Of a stretch of DNA of 64,000 bases, positions 12,362 through 23,479 are shown in pieces. The translations under genes and the position numbers were made by a program. Numbering within the stretch: position 1 is the first letter of the stretch; each line of letters opens with the position of its first letter. Under the pieces are notes generated by a model, which did no database searches, was not told where the DNA came from, and saw nothing but the letters and a program-made list of their open reading frames with translations. The stretch is from contig WHWC01000159.1 of assembly GCA_019426215.1 (NCBI GenBank), positions 1-64,000 of the forward strand, read 5' to 3'. Source of the DNA: Buddleja alternifolia. Its lineage: Eukaryota; Streptophyta; Magnoliopsida; Lamiales; Scrophulariaceae.

Positions 12362-13310
12362 GAAATTATCCGACTTCATGGGATACCGGTTAGCTCGTCT
12401 CCGACAGAGATCTCAAGTTTACATCTAGCCTGTGAAGACGGTTTCAAGAAGACCCAGGTACAAAGTTGAACTTTAGTACCGCCTTTCACCCGCAGACCGA
12501 TGGATAGTCGGAAAGGGTGATAAGGATAAGTGAAGATATGTTAAGGACTTGGGTCTAGACTTTGGAGGGTCTTGGGATACACACCTTCCATTAGTAGAAC
12601 TTGCCTATAACAATAGTTACCAGGCCACCATCCAAATGGCACCCTATGAGGCACTTTATGGGCGGAAATGTCGATCCCCGCTCTATTGGGATTTAGATGA
12701 TTGGAGAGCACCATCGCGGGATGGACAAAAAAGGGCCTTGCGGGTGGAAATGATACAAGAAGCCATTGACAAAGTTCAAATCATCAAACAACGAATGAGT
12801 GCAGCTCAAAGTCGTCAAAAGAGCTATGCCGACACACGACGCAAGGACTTAGAATTTCAAGTGGGAGACCAAGTTTTTATTAAAATATCACCGCGAAGAG
12901 GCGTTACGAGGATGGGAAAAGGGGGCAAGCTTCAACCTCTATATATAGGACCATTCCAGATCTTGAAACGTGTTGGGGGAGTAGCGTATGAAGTCAAACT
13001 ACCTAACAATATTTCCCATATTCATAATGTGTTCCATGTATCACAACTTGAGAAGTACCATCCTGATCCGTCGCATGTGATATCACATGAGGAATTGCAA
13101 CTGGAACCCAATTTGTCGTATGAAGAGATGCCGATACGTATTCTGGACTTCAAATATCAAGAATTACGATCTCGAAAAATACCCTTAGTCAAGGTATTAT
13201 GGAGAAACCATCAGGTTGAAGAAGCAACTTGGGAGCGAGAAGATGACATGAGAAAAAGATATCCGGAACTCTTTGGGACATCTCAGAATTTGGGGACCAA
13301 ATTCTCTTAA
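12362..13310 (+). pseudogene. Gypsy-1 integrase C-terminal remnant with chromodomain
   Basis: From 12362 frames read EIIRLHGIPV, then after a one-base shift VSDRDLKFTS with the second catalytic aspartate, then LNFSTAFHPQTDG and SER interrupted by an in-frame TAG near 12506. A further stop or frameshift lies near 12540. From 12549 the frame is open for 253 codons: integrase tail (THLPLVELAYNNSYQ, YEALYGRKCRSP), the GPF/Y-like segment YIGPFQILKRVGGVAYEV, the HNVFHVSQLEKYHPDP motif, and a chromodomain ending VKVLWRNHQVEEATWERE. The style fits Tekay/Del chromoviruses. In intact relatives this domain directs integration into chromatin. Here the N-terminal integrase and the first catalytic aspartate are missing, so it is non-functional as integrase. 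Confidence 0.88.
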
Positions 13311-13322
13311 GGAGGGGGGAGT
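13309..13322 (+). other. Gypsy-1 polypurine tract
   Basis: AAGGAGGGGGGAGT directly precedes the TGTAACACCC start of the 3' LTR and overlaps the integrase stop codon by two bases. It primes plus-strand DNA synthesis in the family. Confidence 0.9.
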
Positions 13323-15948
13323 TGTAACACCCAATAATCTCCGCTCCTAATTTCGTAGAAGTGAAGGTAAACATTACAATCACCGCTAATTAGATTTTGT
13401 GAATTATTTGATTGTAGTGATTCGCGTTCGACTAAAAATATTTTTCTACTTACTTATATAACTATTATTATATCTATATGTGAAATAGGTTAGTAGTTTA
13501 TACCTCATGGTGGAATAGTTGATGCATTATATCATTTAAGGTATATATATATACACATATATGTTCATCTTCATCAAATGATTAGTAATAGTTAAGTGGG
13601 TCTATGCCTAACTATGCCTAACTACATATATATATATATAGGCGCATGCACACACACACATAGATATATATATATACCATGCATGCCCTAATAGAGAAGG
13701 AAGACTAGGAGGTGGCAACTAGGAAGTACATCTCATCTACCAAAAAAACAAACGTGGCTAAGGGAGAATTAATCTCCATTTCTTTTTCAATACCTTTTGA
13801 CCAAGACTCCTTATATAATACAACTCACACTCACGGCTGAACATCTCCCCAATTCAGCCTTCTTATCCTCTTAAGATACAAACAATTGTAGAAAGAAACA
13901 ATTTACATAGAGAGAGAAAGGTTTGCCAAGGATACTCTAAAGACATCACCTTCACTTGATTCTCTTAAGGTATATGGTAGTTAATCATTGCTTTCCATTG
14001 AATATATTGTAGACTAAATGTAGTTCAATCCGTATATGACCTTGAATTGAGAATATCATATCATATATATGTATTTTAGTTAACTTCTATGGCATGATGT
14101 TTAACTGTGTTTGGAACTTTCAGTTTCTGAAGTTACGTTTAAAGCTGTAATGAGGTACCTAAACTTGTGAGTTTGATTATGATAAATTTTCTAGAATAAC
14201 TTGATTGTGTGGTAAACATCTCTGAAAAATTTGGTAAGGATTAGAGTTGTGTGGAATTTTCTAAAAATCGTTGAACAAAATCGCCAGTCTGTTCGGCGGA
14301 AGTGCAAATTGTTACTGTTTTGAAGATATTTCGTGTACTTGGAAATTTTTGTTTACTCTAAAACTTTTACAGTAGCTTGATACATGTGTTATAGAGATGG
14401 CATATAAATTTCGGAATTTGTCAGTAAACAGGGGATTTTACAAAAATATTTGAGTATAAGGTGTCTGTTCTGAAACAAATCTGCCGAGACGGTCCAGTTT
14501 CGTTGATCAAATCCCCAATTTGACAAGGAAATTAAATCTAGAAAATTTATGTAGACTTTTACGGCATCCTATATGTTATCCCGAAAATTTTGAGAAAGAA
14601 ATTCCAATCCGAGAATATGTTAAAAAATTGTTGAAATATGTTGCGCATGTAAGGGAGCTAGTTGGAACTTAATTGCCTATATGTTGGATAGTATGATATA
14701 ACTTGTTGCATGTGATTAGCTTAAAGTGTATTGTTTTGTGAAAATGATAGTATTTTGTATCACAGGATACTTTCGTGATTCCGAGGCCGAGGCAACGACG
14801 CCGGTTTATTATTGTGAGGGTTTCTCTTATTCTTTCAACTTGATCTTGCTTACCATTTTTCGTTCCCTTTTAAATCATAGCCAAGTGTGACCTCATAAAG
14901 TTTCATTGATCAAACTCTTATTCTCATCTAAGGTAAGTGTCCAACCGTGTCCCAATTTGTAGTCTATCGTTCTTGTTTCCGCTCGCTCTCGCTCGAATAC
15001 AAATCAGTGAACATATTCTAGTAGGAAACTCGTTGAAACGATTATTCTTCTTGGCTCTATTCCGTCGGCTAAGGGAGCTAAGTGCTATACGGGACAAAGT
15101 GCCACGTGACGGCGGGGGTCCACCGCTTGAACCCGTAGGAGCCACCTCTAGAATCCCGAAGTCTGGCATCCATCCGCGATGTGTCATTTTCTTGATATAC
15201 AGCTTTGATTCGAAAAAGCAGAGTGAAGGGAGCTAAGTGCTATACGGGACAAAGTGCCACGCGACGGCGGGGGCCACCTCTTGAACCCGTAGGAGCCACC
15301 ACTAGAATCCCGACACCTGGAACACTTCATAGAACATAAAGGTGTGAAGCCTCCTGCTGGTATGGGACAGTGGAAGGTGGATCACGATCACATGATATGA
15401 TTACAAAAGTACATGGGTTATGTCCTCTGATTCATACGTAACATACTCGATTAATTTAACTTGTGATATGTTATTCTATTCTTTTGCTTGCCATCGTATA
15501 TGTCCATGTCGTTATTGATTTTCGCTCCAGATTCTATCTCTCCTGATAAGGTAAAGCAAGCCATTAGCCTACCTCACTGGGTCATTCGGACTCACCCCTC
15601 CTTCTTTCTTCCTTTTCAGATAAGCTTAGAATGTCGGATACAAATGGAGAAATGAGAAATAAAGGAAGCATTGGTTTGTTTCTATCAAAGGGAGTAATGT
15701 TTTGGGATGTACGATTGGGTATGTATATGTTTTGGCTTGGAGATTTGTAATTGATAGGGTTATTGTTTAATTGTGTAAGACTGATGAATAAGGTATTGTT
15801 GGTTTAAGTGGAATGAAATTCTTTTAGTTTTAGTAGATGAAGAATTGGTATAGTTCTGACGCTTAGCGCTAGCTCGAGAAAGGACAGTCTCGTGGATCGA
15901 GCTAGTGTCGCGGTGTAGCGGGCCACCAGGTGGTCGGTGGGCGTTACA
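13323..15948 (+). repeat. Gypsy-1 3' LTR (2626 bp)
   Basis: Near-identical copy of 7035-9657 with the same termini. The reading frame at 14937-15236 within it also exists in truncated form in the 5' LTR (8647-8847). It starts at a GTG and is not a gene. Confidence 0.96.
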
Positions 15949-15953
15949 GTACA
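15949..15953. repeat. target-site duplication of Gypsy-1, right copy (GTACA)
   Basis: Exact match to 7030-7034. The copia LTR sequence resumes at 15954. Confidence 0.95.
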
Positions 15954-16592
15954 AGTCACATACTCATTTACTGTCGAGACGGTGAATCCCGTTTTGGATC
16001 GAATGCACTATTGGATCGTACTTTGAGGTCGATCCCACCTATCAGGTGATACGGGTCTAACTACTCTGATAACATATCCAATACTACAAGCATGTTATAA
16101 ATGACTCCTTAGGTCTAAAGTTCACACATTCTGTCGCAATCTTAATCTCGATCGTTGATTTTTAAAGAGTAAATACCCATGTGAACGGATTAATGCAAGT
16201 CGAGTTCAAATATGTTAATTCCATTAATCATATACATGACACTAGCTCCCACTATATAATCAGCAGACGACTGGCACTTCCTTGTCATAGAAGGTGTCAT
16301 ATGAGTTTAATATTAATGCTCAATTAATATTCGTTAACTCACAAACTCCCAGTTTCAGAGACTAAGTACTGGACTGTTCCAGTGCCTCCTCCTCTTGGCC
16401 ATAAGAGGTGGAAACTCTATCTTGAAATCTCTTGGACTAATTTGCTCAATACAGTTAAATGCCATTAGATTTATATGAACAAAATCAAAACCTTTATTCT
16501 ATAAATAGAAACATCAAACGTTTTGTACAAATAACTTATTTAAGCCCTACTCAATCTATTTCCTCATAGTCATTGAGGGCATACACCTAACA
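15954..16592 (-). repeat. copia LTR shared by copies 1 and 2, 5'-side portion (U3 start)
   Basis: On the minus strand this LTR starts TGTTAGGTGTATGCCCTC at 16592. To its right is the polypurine tract of copy 2; to the left it continues through Gypsy-1 into the copy 1 primer-binding site. It is therefore both the 3' LTR of copy 2 and the 5' LTR of copy 1. Confidence 0.87.
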
Positions 16593-16603
16593 ATCTCCCA
16601 CTT
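16593..16603 (-). other. copia copy 2 polypurine tract
   Basis: On the minus strand AAGTGGGAGAT abuts the LTR start TGTTAGG. This is the standard position of a polypurine tract. Confidence 0.85.
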
Positions 16604-16639
16604 GCACTCAACACCAATCACTATGGTATTTGATTCCCA

Positions 16640-18990
16640 TCTTATCAAGATGTTTATCTTGCACCGCCTGTGATAATGGCTTTGGTGAGTGGGCCAGCCA
16701 CGTTTTCTGCTGAGACTATTTTCTGCCAAGCTATATCGTCTCTTCCAACGATTTCTCATATTATATGATATTTCCTCATCACGTGTTTAGATTTGTTGTG
16801 AGACCTTGGTTCTTTAGCTTGTGCAATTGCTCTGTTGTCACTCCACAGTGGCAACGACATTTCCACTCTAAAAACCACTCCAAGTTCGGCTATGAACTTT
16901 CTCATCCAAACAGCTTCTTTAGCTGCCTCAGAGGCTGCTACATATTCTGACTCTGTTGTGGGGTCAGCAATTGTGCTTTGCTTGGAATTTTTATAAGACA
17001 CTGCTCCTCCACTGAGTGTGAATATGTACCCAGAGGTAGATTTAAGGTCATCCGGATCAGATTAGAAATCTGAGTCGGTGTAACCATCCACCTTTAATTC
17101 TCCATTCCCTTATATTAGTAGCATATCTTTAGTTCTTCTTAAGTACTTTAAGATACACTTCACTGTTGTCCAGTGAGGCTTCCCCGGGTTAGCTTAAAAC
17201 TTACTGACCATGCTTATAGCATGTGCCAGATTTGGCCTCGTGCATAACATCGCGTACATGAGACTACCCACAGCGGATGCATAAGGTATATTCCTCATTT
17301 CCATTCTATCATTGTCCGTTTTGGGACTCATAGATTTGAAAAAATGAATGCTATGTCTCATGGGCAAAAGTCCTCCCTTAGAGTTATGCATTTCTTATCT
17401 CTTAAGGACTTTCTCTAGGTAGAGCGCTTGGGAGAGACCAATCATTCTATTCGCTCTATCTCTATAAAGGATAATTCCTAGAATGTAGGTCGCTTCTCCC
17501 AAGTCTTCAGGGAGAATGTACTTGAGAGCCATGTCTTGATCGAAGTCAATAAGCCTATGTCATTCCCTATAAGTAGTATGTCATCTATTTATAGAACAAG
17601 GAATGCCAACTTGCTCCCACAGACCATTCTATAGACACACGATTCATCTTGTTCTTCCAGAACAATATTTCTACCTACACCACCTTCTCGAATGAATTCT
17701 TCTTCAAGAAAGTTGGCTTGCAAGGTCACGATGATCCTACTATCATTTTGCAGGTAAAAGAGGTATCCCATCGAATCTACAGGAAAAATGATAAAACGCC
17801 CTTTCAAGAATCTATCCTCTAGTTTCTCTACCTTGGTCTTCTTTAAATATACTGGGCAATCCCATATTCTTATGTATTTCAGACTAGGCTTCCTACCGCT
17901 CCATATCTCATATGGTGTAGTGGGAACAAATTTCGAGGGACATTTGTTCAGAATGTGCGCAGCTGTGAGCAAAGCATGTCCCCACAACAAGATGGGTAAA
18001 TCGGTGTGCCTAAGCATGGAGCGTATCTTGTCCAACAAAGTACGATTCCTTCTTTCTGCTACTCCGTTGAGTTGTGGGGTAGCTGGAGGAGTTAGTTGTA
18101 ATACCATGCATTGTTTCTTTAAGAACTCGTCAAACTCGGCACTTATGTATTCGCCACCTCAATCAGATCTCAGTGCCTTAATACTGTGCCCAGTTTGTTT
18201 TTCAGTCAAAGCTTTGAATTCCTTGAACCATTCAAGTGCTTCGGATTTATACTTCATCAGAAAAAATAGACCATACCTAGAGTTGTGATCTGTGAAGGTT
18301 ATAAAGTACTGAAAACCTCCAAGGGCCGCATCCTTGAGGGGCCCACAAATGTCAGTGTGGATTAATCCTAAAACTCATTAGCCCTTTCGAAATGTCCAGT
18401 GAACTGTGACGTAGTGATCTTGCCTCTGAGGCACAATTCACAAGTCGGATACGGGTCTGACCCAAGTGGATCAATGAGCAAATCTTAAATTCACCGGCAT
18501 GTCCCAGTTTAAAGTGCCATATGAGTTTTTGGTTCATTCCATTCATATTGCGTTTTCTAGTCATAATATTAACCATACAATGATTTCGGACATTCAAATA
18601 GTATAAACCATTAATTAAAGATGCTGAGCTAACACACTTATTTCCAAAATAAATATCACAAGAATTATGTTTAAATATAAACAGATATCTTTTCCTGACC
18701 AATACAGGAATAGAAATAATATTCTTGAGCCCATTGGGCAAAACAAGGCAATCATCTAATCAAATTTGATGTCCATAAATTAATGCAATAGAAGTAATTC
18801 CAATGTGAGTCGTAGCCATGCTGTGTCCGCGTCCAACATTGATTATCACTTTGTTCTCATCCAGCTTTCTACTTTCTTCCAGATCCTGGTTCAAAACACA
18901 AATATGAGCACTAGCACCGGAATCTAGAATCCAAGAGGTAGAAAATATCATCATAGAACAATTCGTTTCAAAAACACAAAGTTTTATACC
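16640..18990 (-). pseudogene. copia copy 2 pol remnant with RT deletion
   Basis: RNase H is well preserved at 17001-16756 ([20 protein letters not shown]). RT keeps only its C-terminal part: the frame 18107-17589 runs from integrase ([30 protein letters not shown]) directly into the RT segment SCVYRMVCGSKLAFLVL, where copy 1 has a linker and 100 or more RT residues. The catalytic tyrosine and valine of YVDD are replaced by a stop and isoleucine at about 17583-17594. The integrase N-terminal zinc region and protease (WILDSGASAHIC, about 18930) are readable in other frames. It is non-functional at several points. Confidence 0.87.
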
Positions 18991-19756
18991 TGATTTGCTT
19001 TCAGCTGATGGTTTAGGGCAGTCATGCTTCCATTCATCTACTTTCCTGCAGTGGATACAAGTCTTTTGAACTCTTGAGCGTTTGGTTATTTGCTCATAGT
19101 TTTCAGAAGCAATTCTTACTCCAAGTAGTCCAGTTGGAGGTGTAACATCATCATTCCATTCCTTTCTCGGTTGGCATTGCATGTATACAAGCCTATCTCT
19201 AAGATCAACTAAGGATCCTCCTGAGTCATCTATCTTAAAGCTAGAAACATAGGCAGAGAAGGATTCAGGGAGTGATTGAAGAATGAGATCAACTTCCAGA
19301 CGAAAAATCCATGTAGATTCTTAGAGACTTTAGTCTTCCTATCATGGATATCATATTCATAACATGACTGGCAACTTCCTCATTTTCTCTCATTCTAGTT
19401 TGGAAAAGTTCTTTCGATAAATAATATTGAGTTGACTTTCCATGTTCCCCAAACATCTCCTCCAAATGAAGCATCATTGACCTCGGACTTTCCATATCAA
19501 AATGTAAATGTCTCAGTTCGTTGCTCGTGGAATGCAACATGAAGTCAGTGACCTTCTGGGCATCAGAGATCTATCTCTTGTAGATTTTAAGAGCAGATTT
19601 TCCTTCGTTGACCTCAGGCAAAGATGGACCATCTTGCTCCAAAAAGTGCTCAAGTGATTTCTTCTTGAGCTGTGCCCTCAGTGCATTGATCCAATCAACG
19701 TAGTTTGGTCCAGTGAGAACATTTTTCTCAAGCATTGGTTTCAAAGGGTTAGTCAT
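18991..19756 (-). pseudogene. copia copy 2 gag remnant
   Basis: Start MTNPLKPMLEKNVLTGPNY at 19756 matches copy 1. A stop follows KIYKR near 19571 and another frame break lies near 19289. The zinc-knuckle region reads CIHCRKVDEWKHDC: the three cysteines of a CCHC box are present, but glutamate occupies the histidine position, as in copy 1. The two copies therefore inherited the change from a common source or are products of one duplication. Confidence 0.85.
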
Positions 19757-19789
19757 TGTGATGGAAATAAACTGCAGAAAAATAACCAA

Positions 19790-20800
19790 GATTTTCGATT
19801 ATTATGTACTTTCAAGTAAAATCAAGGATTACAATATTTACTTGACTCCCACTATTTTTCTCGAAATAAAGCACTCCCACTGCAATAATTTGAACCCTCG
19901 TTGGATTGATTTCATAGTGAGTGATTGATTTCCCCAACGATCTAAATAAGTTGCAACCTGGAACGATATATGGATTGTTAGATCATTGAGGTGATGTCAA
20001 GCATCAATCAGTCCAACCGTTGATTCAATCCCCTTTAGCTCATGGATCACCAAACCGCAAACTTTTTCAATATATAGGTGGTGATCCATCTGGGTCATTT
20101 ATTCCATCAACTCCTATCCGTCTAACAATTTAATCTCGCCTTGCAACCTTGAACGATAGATGGGGCGAAATTTGTTTCGACATGAAGGCATCAAATGCAC
20201 TAGAGAAGATAGAATACCATGTCTTGACGCATGCCCCCTTATTCAGGGAAGATACCATGAACTAGAAATGAACCCACCTTCTAAAGTTTGATGGAGAGCT
20301 AGGACATCCAATGCCCCTTTACTTACTCAGTATTTTAATTTGGGAGAATTATAACATTCGATAATGTTATTAAGTTGGTCTCACTTTGCACATTAATTCC
20401 TTTATCGCGCAATAATTGAAAATGCATAAGAATAAGCCTAGCAATTCTAACAACACACACATGTATGGACTATCTAGATCAACTCGAGCCAATGAGTGAT
20501 CGGGGAGGGGTCCTATCTATTACAAGGATTGGACCCTATACAAAGATCTAATCTTCTTGATTTTCCAAGACTTCATATGCCACCATGAACTGCCATTTAG
20601 GCCTATCTCTAAAACAATTACATAGAAATAACCTATACCAAATTCTATGAATTGAAGATACAAACTGGGGGGCACGAAACAGGCCCAATACAACCCAGGT
20701 AAGACAGCATAAATAAAACCCTAAGTCCATACATGGTGTCACCATCACATATGTAAGGAGAACATAAACAATTTAAACACATATGTGAATTTATCCTTTC
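19790..20800 (-). other. copia copy 2 leader fragment (noncoding)
   Basis: Closely matches 3657-4700 of copy 1, including the twice-occurring CAACCTTGAACGATATATGG-type motif (about 19950-19973 and 20141-20163). Similarity to copy 1 stops at about 20800 after tgtgaatttatccttt, and copia-3 coding remnants follow. No gene is seen. Confidence 0.75.
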
Positions 20801-21400
20801 GCTATCAGCCTGGCCTTGCCATTAGAATCAATCTTTCTCATGTAAATGTATTCACCTCCGACGATTACAATACTCTTGGGGAGATCTACTGGTGTCTCGG
20901 ATTGATTAAAAGAACATCTAATCAATCTTCACTTTCATAGCCTTACACCTTCTCGTAGAGTCCATATCCACTATCGATTTGTCATGCGTAGAGGGATTGC
21001 ATCCATGGTTCCCCTCTGCCACATCATACAACTTATGCTTTCCTTGTAGCAGACAACCATATCTCTCAGGCGGCTGAGATACTCTACCAGACCAATTCAT
21101 TGGTGGTTGTGTTATAACGGGCATGGTTTGGATTTCATGAATAATAGTCTCTAAGTTGGATCCAACACTATAAAAAAATATCCGGAATATTTTAAAAGAA
21201 CAAAGTTGGATCTTATGTGGACACCCACGACACAACGTCTGGTTCCACCATAAATTAGAACTCGTTCTTCTAGCTTTTCACTTCTTTCTAATTCTCCAAT
21301 CCTAAGCACTAACTCTAGAATGCATAATATAAGAAGGTAAGAAAACAAGTCATAGAACACTAGTTTTAAAAACACACAGTTCTATACTGGTGCGCCTAAT
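20801..21400 (-). pseudogene. copia-3 protease and integrase-RT linker remnant
   Basis: The frame at 21235-20918 reads QPPERYGCLLQGKHKLYDVA, comparable to the copy 1 linker (about 1400-1440, where SQPPERYGYP is encoded). Continuing in other frames gives a RT-start-like KARL at 20801. About 21375-21151 (VLRIGELERSEKLEERVL) aligns with the copy 1 stretch after the protease active site (VLNQDLEENRKLDENEV). The motif order shows that gag and integrase have been lost between and around these pieces. Confidence 0.6.
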
Positions 21401-23465
21401 ATAATAGCCCTACTCGTCATCCCATACTTAGACTTGAGTAATGCTTTCTTCAAGCATATAGTTCAACTACTCTAAATTGAGGACCATCCTCAAGTTTCTA
21501 AGTCAGTTGATTTGGTTGGGCTAGTTTGGACAAAATTTTCGAGCATATCTAACTAAAAGGGTTTCTAATTTAAGAGAGATATAAACTAAAGCAGAAAATA
21601 CACCAAGATCTCAATTAGGTATTTATATATAGCACACAAGTAAATCTAGGACTTAAATTTTACTTGGCTCCCACTACATTTTTCGAAAATCCACACTCTC
21701 ACTGTAGAATTCGGAAGTCATCGCTGGTAGACTTCGTAGTGGTGATTGATTTCTTTAACTAGTTTAACAGGTTGCAACTTTTGCTGGTATGTGGCCTATT
21801 AATCTAATAAAGTGATGTCCAACACCAACCCATCCAATGGATGATTCAATCCCTTTGTTGATTATTCATCAAATCGCAACCTTCTAACGGTCATATTAAT
21901 TTATGAATAATTTAAGTTTAACCTACTGACTGTCAATTAGTCTAACAATTGAATTCACCTTGCAACATTTTGCTGGTATATGGGGTGAAATTTGTTTCGA
22001 CTAATGGCATTACATGCACTTAGAAAAATCTAAAATATATTTCAATATATAACTCCCATTGCTTAGGGACGATATTATATATTAAATATTATTTTAATTT
22101 TCTCTAAGTTCAGTGGAGAACAGGATACCTAGTACCCTTTACCAACTTTATATTTTTAAATGTGGGAGAATGTAATTATTCTCATAAAGGTCTCAAGTAT
22201 GCATATTAATTTATAAAACGCAAACATGCATATAAAGCATAGAAAAGACCTAGTAATTCTACCTACATACACACTTCCATGAACTTTCTAGATCGGCCAA
22301 GCTAATGGGCTAATCAACATATATTTTAAGCATGCTCAAACATAAATATAAAACCTAAGTTCATGGGAGGTGTTTTTATCACATAAAACGAGCATATTTC
22401 ATACACAAGCATATATGTGAACAGGAGCATAAAATAAATCTAATTTATTTAATAATCAAATCCAATTTGACTATTAAAAAATTAAATCTCGTTCAATTTT
22501 AGTACCAAGACTAAATCCAATTTATCGAAGTAAAATTGAATCCATTTAATTTTTATGCGATCGAAAAATCTAGTTTATAAATAATTAAGTCCAGTTTAAT
22601 TATCATGAGAATATTAAATCTTATTTAATCAATAGTGAAATTAAATCCAAATTAATTTTCACAGACAGACTAAATCTAGTTTAATCCCAATGAAAATAAA
22701 CTCAATTTAACTTTCACGGGTAGATTAAATCATAATTTAATCAAGGTGAAACTAAATCCACTTTAATTTCCATGGGCTCACAAATCCAATGACAAAATCC
22801 ATTTTAATCATTACAAAATTAGAATAATTTAATTAAGTAGATTTCAAGCGGTGTTTTGCGGCAGAGTTTGGCGGGTCCAATTGCCACTGCTCGTGCCATC
22901 ATCAGTCGCCCAAATTGGTGACAATTTTTGTCGAGTATCCCTTCACAAACTCGGCTGTCATCGAGATTCCGGCACCCTTCCAAGCAGCGCAGCAGAGCGG
23001 CGCATTCACCGCCGCCCATATCGGAGTATGGCGGCGTGTATAGAACACGATGCTGTTCTACCGCCTCTTGCAACAGGATGTGTTCCGATTCAATTCCTTC
23101 TCTGAAGAACACAATGCGAATTTTTAGAAATTCAGAAAATCAACTCCAAGATTTTAGCTGCTTTAGCTCAAAATTAAAATTGATTTTCCTAAATCAATCC
23201 ATCGAAAATTCCTTTTGCGAGTATTTCAGAATCTCAGTTTCTCAAAAATTTCCAGATTTCACATCAATTAACTTCGGAAAAACAATTTAAACGAAATTCC
23301 AATAACAGATTTATTAGCCCCATGAAAAACGATTTCGATTCACAAAATTCAGATTTTTTTTCCGATCCATATAATATGATTCCAAATCATCAATTACGAA
23401 TTCAATCACGATATCTTACATAAATATGAAGAACACGTAAAAAAATCAACGAAACCAACAAATTT
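21401..23465 (-). other. copia-3 5' leader (noncoding)
   Basis: AT-rich leader. It contains two GCAAC...GCTGGTATATGG-type motifs (about 21770-21797 and 21960-21983), matching the paired motif in copies 1 and 2. It also has AAATCCAATTTA-like repeats (22430-22830) and a GC-rich block at about 22850-23060, at a position comparable to the GC block in the copy 1 leader. Reading frames there are not supported as genes. The part at 21401-21650 shows nothing recognisable. Confidence 0.65.
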
Positions 23466-23478
23466 GGCTTTGATGCCA
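23466..23478 (-). other. copia-3 primer-binding site
   Basis: Minus-strand TGGCATCAAAGCC one base from the LTR end CCGACA; a Met-tRNA type site with two differences from TGGTATCAGAGCC. Confidence 0.75.
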
Positions 23479-23479
23479 C

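Larger units (their letters stand above)
7035..15948 (+). mobile_element. Gypsy-1: non-autonomous Tekay/Del-like chromovirus, very young
   Basis: The element has two near-identical LTRs of about 2.62 kb starting TGTAACACCC and ending GCGTTACA, a perfect GTACA target duplication, a Met-tRNA type primer-binding site and a polypurine tract. The internal region is only 3665 bp. It keeps a decayed integrase end with a chromodomain; gag, protease, RT and RNase H are not recognisable. By eye the LTRs differ at about six positions, several in short tandem repeats, so insertion was recent. Because it lacks its own enzymes, it must have been mobilised in trans by an intact relative. It sits inside the copia LTR shared by copies 1 and 2. 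Confidence 0.95.
1..16592 (-). mobile_element. Ty1-copia retrotransposon copy 1 (Tork/TAR/Angela-type), degenerate, 3' end outside window, 5' LTR split by Gypsy-1
   Basis: Read on the minus strand the order is 5' LTR (16592 to 15954, then 7034 to 5982), primer-binding site, long leader, gag, protease, integrase, reverse transcriptase, RNase H. This is the copia order, because integrase precedes RT. The window begins inside RNase H, so the last RNase H codons and the 3' LTR lie to the left. The body carries many stops and frameshifts. Copy 2 (16593-20800) is highly similar over gag and pol. The lineage name rests on gag, RT and LTR-start style and is tentative. Gypsy-1 occupies 7035-15948 inside this span. 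Confidence 0.9.
16593..20800 (-). mobile_element. Ty1-copia copy 2 (same family as copy 1), internal region only
   Basis: Copy 2 runs from the polypurine tract through RNase H, a truncated RT, integrase, protease and gag into about 1 kb of leader. It ends abruptly near 20800, where copia-3 pol sequence begins. It has no 5' LTR or primer-binding site of its own. An internal deletion of roughly 700 bp removes the integrase-RT linker and most of RT relative to copy 1. Its 3' LTR is the shared LTR. Confidence 0.88.

Noticed and set aside
22819..23290. Three overlapping frames in the copia-3 leader
   Set aside because: They occur on both strands of a GC-rich leader segment, with no domain and no support from copies 1 or 2.
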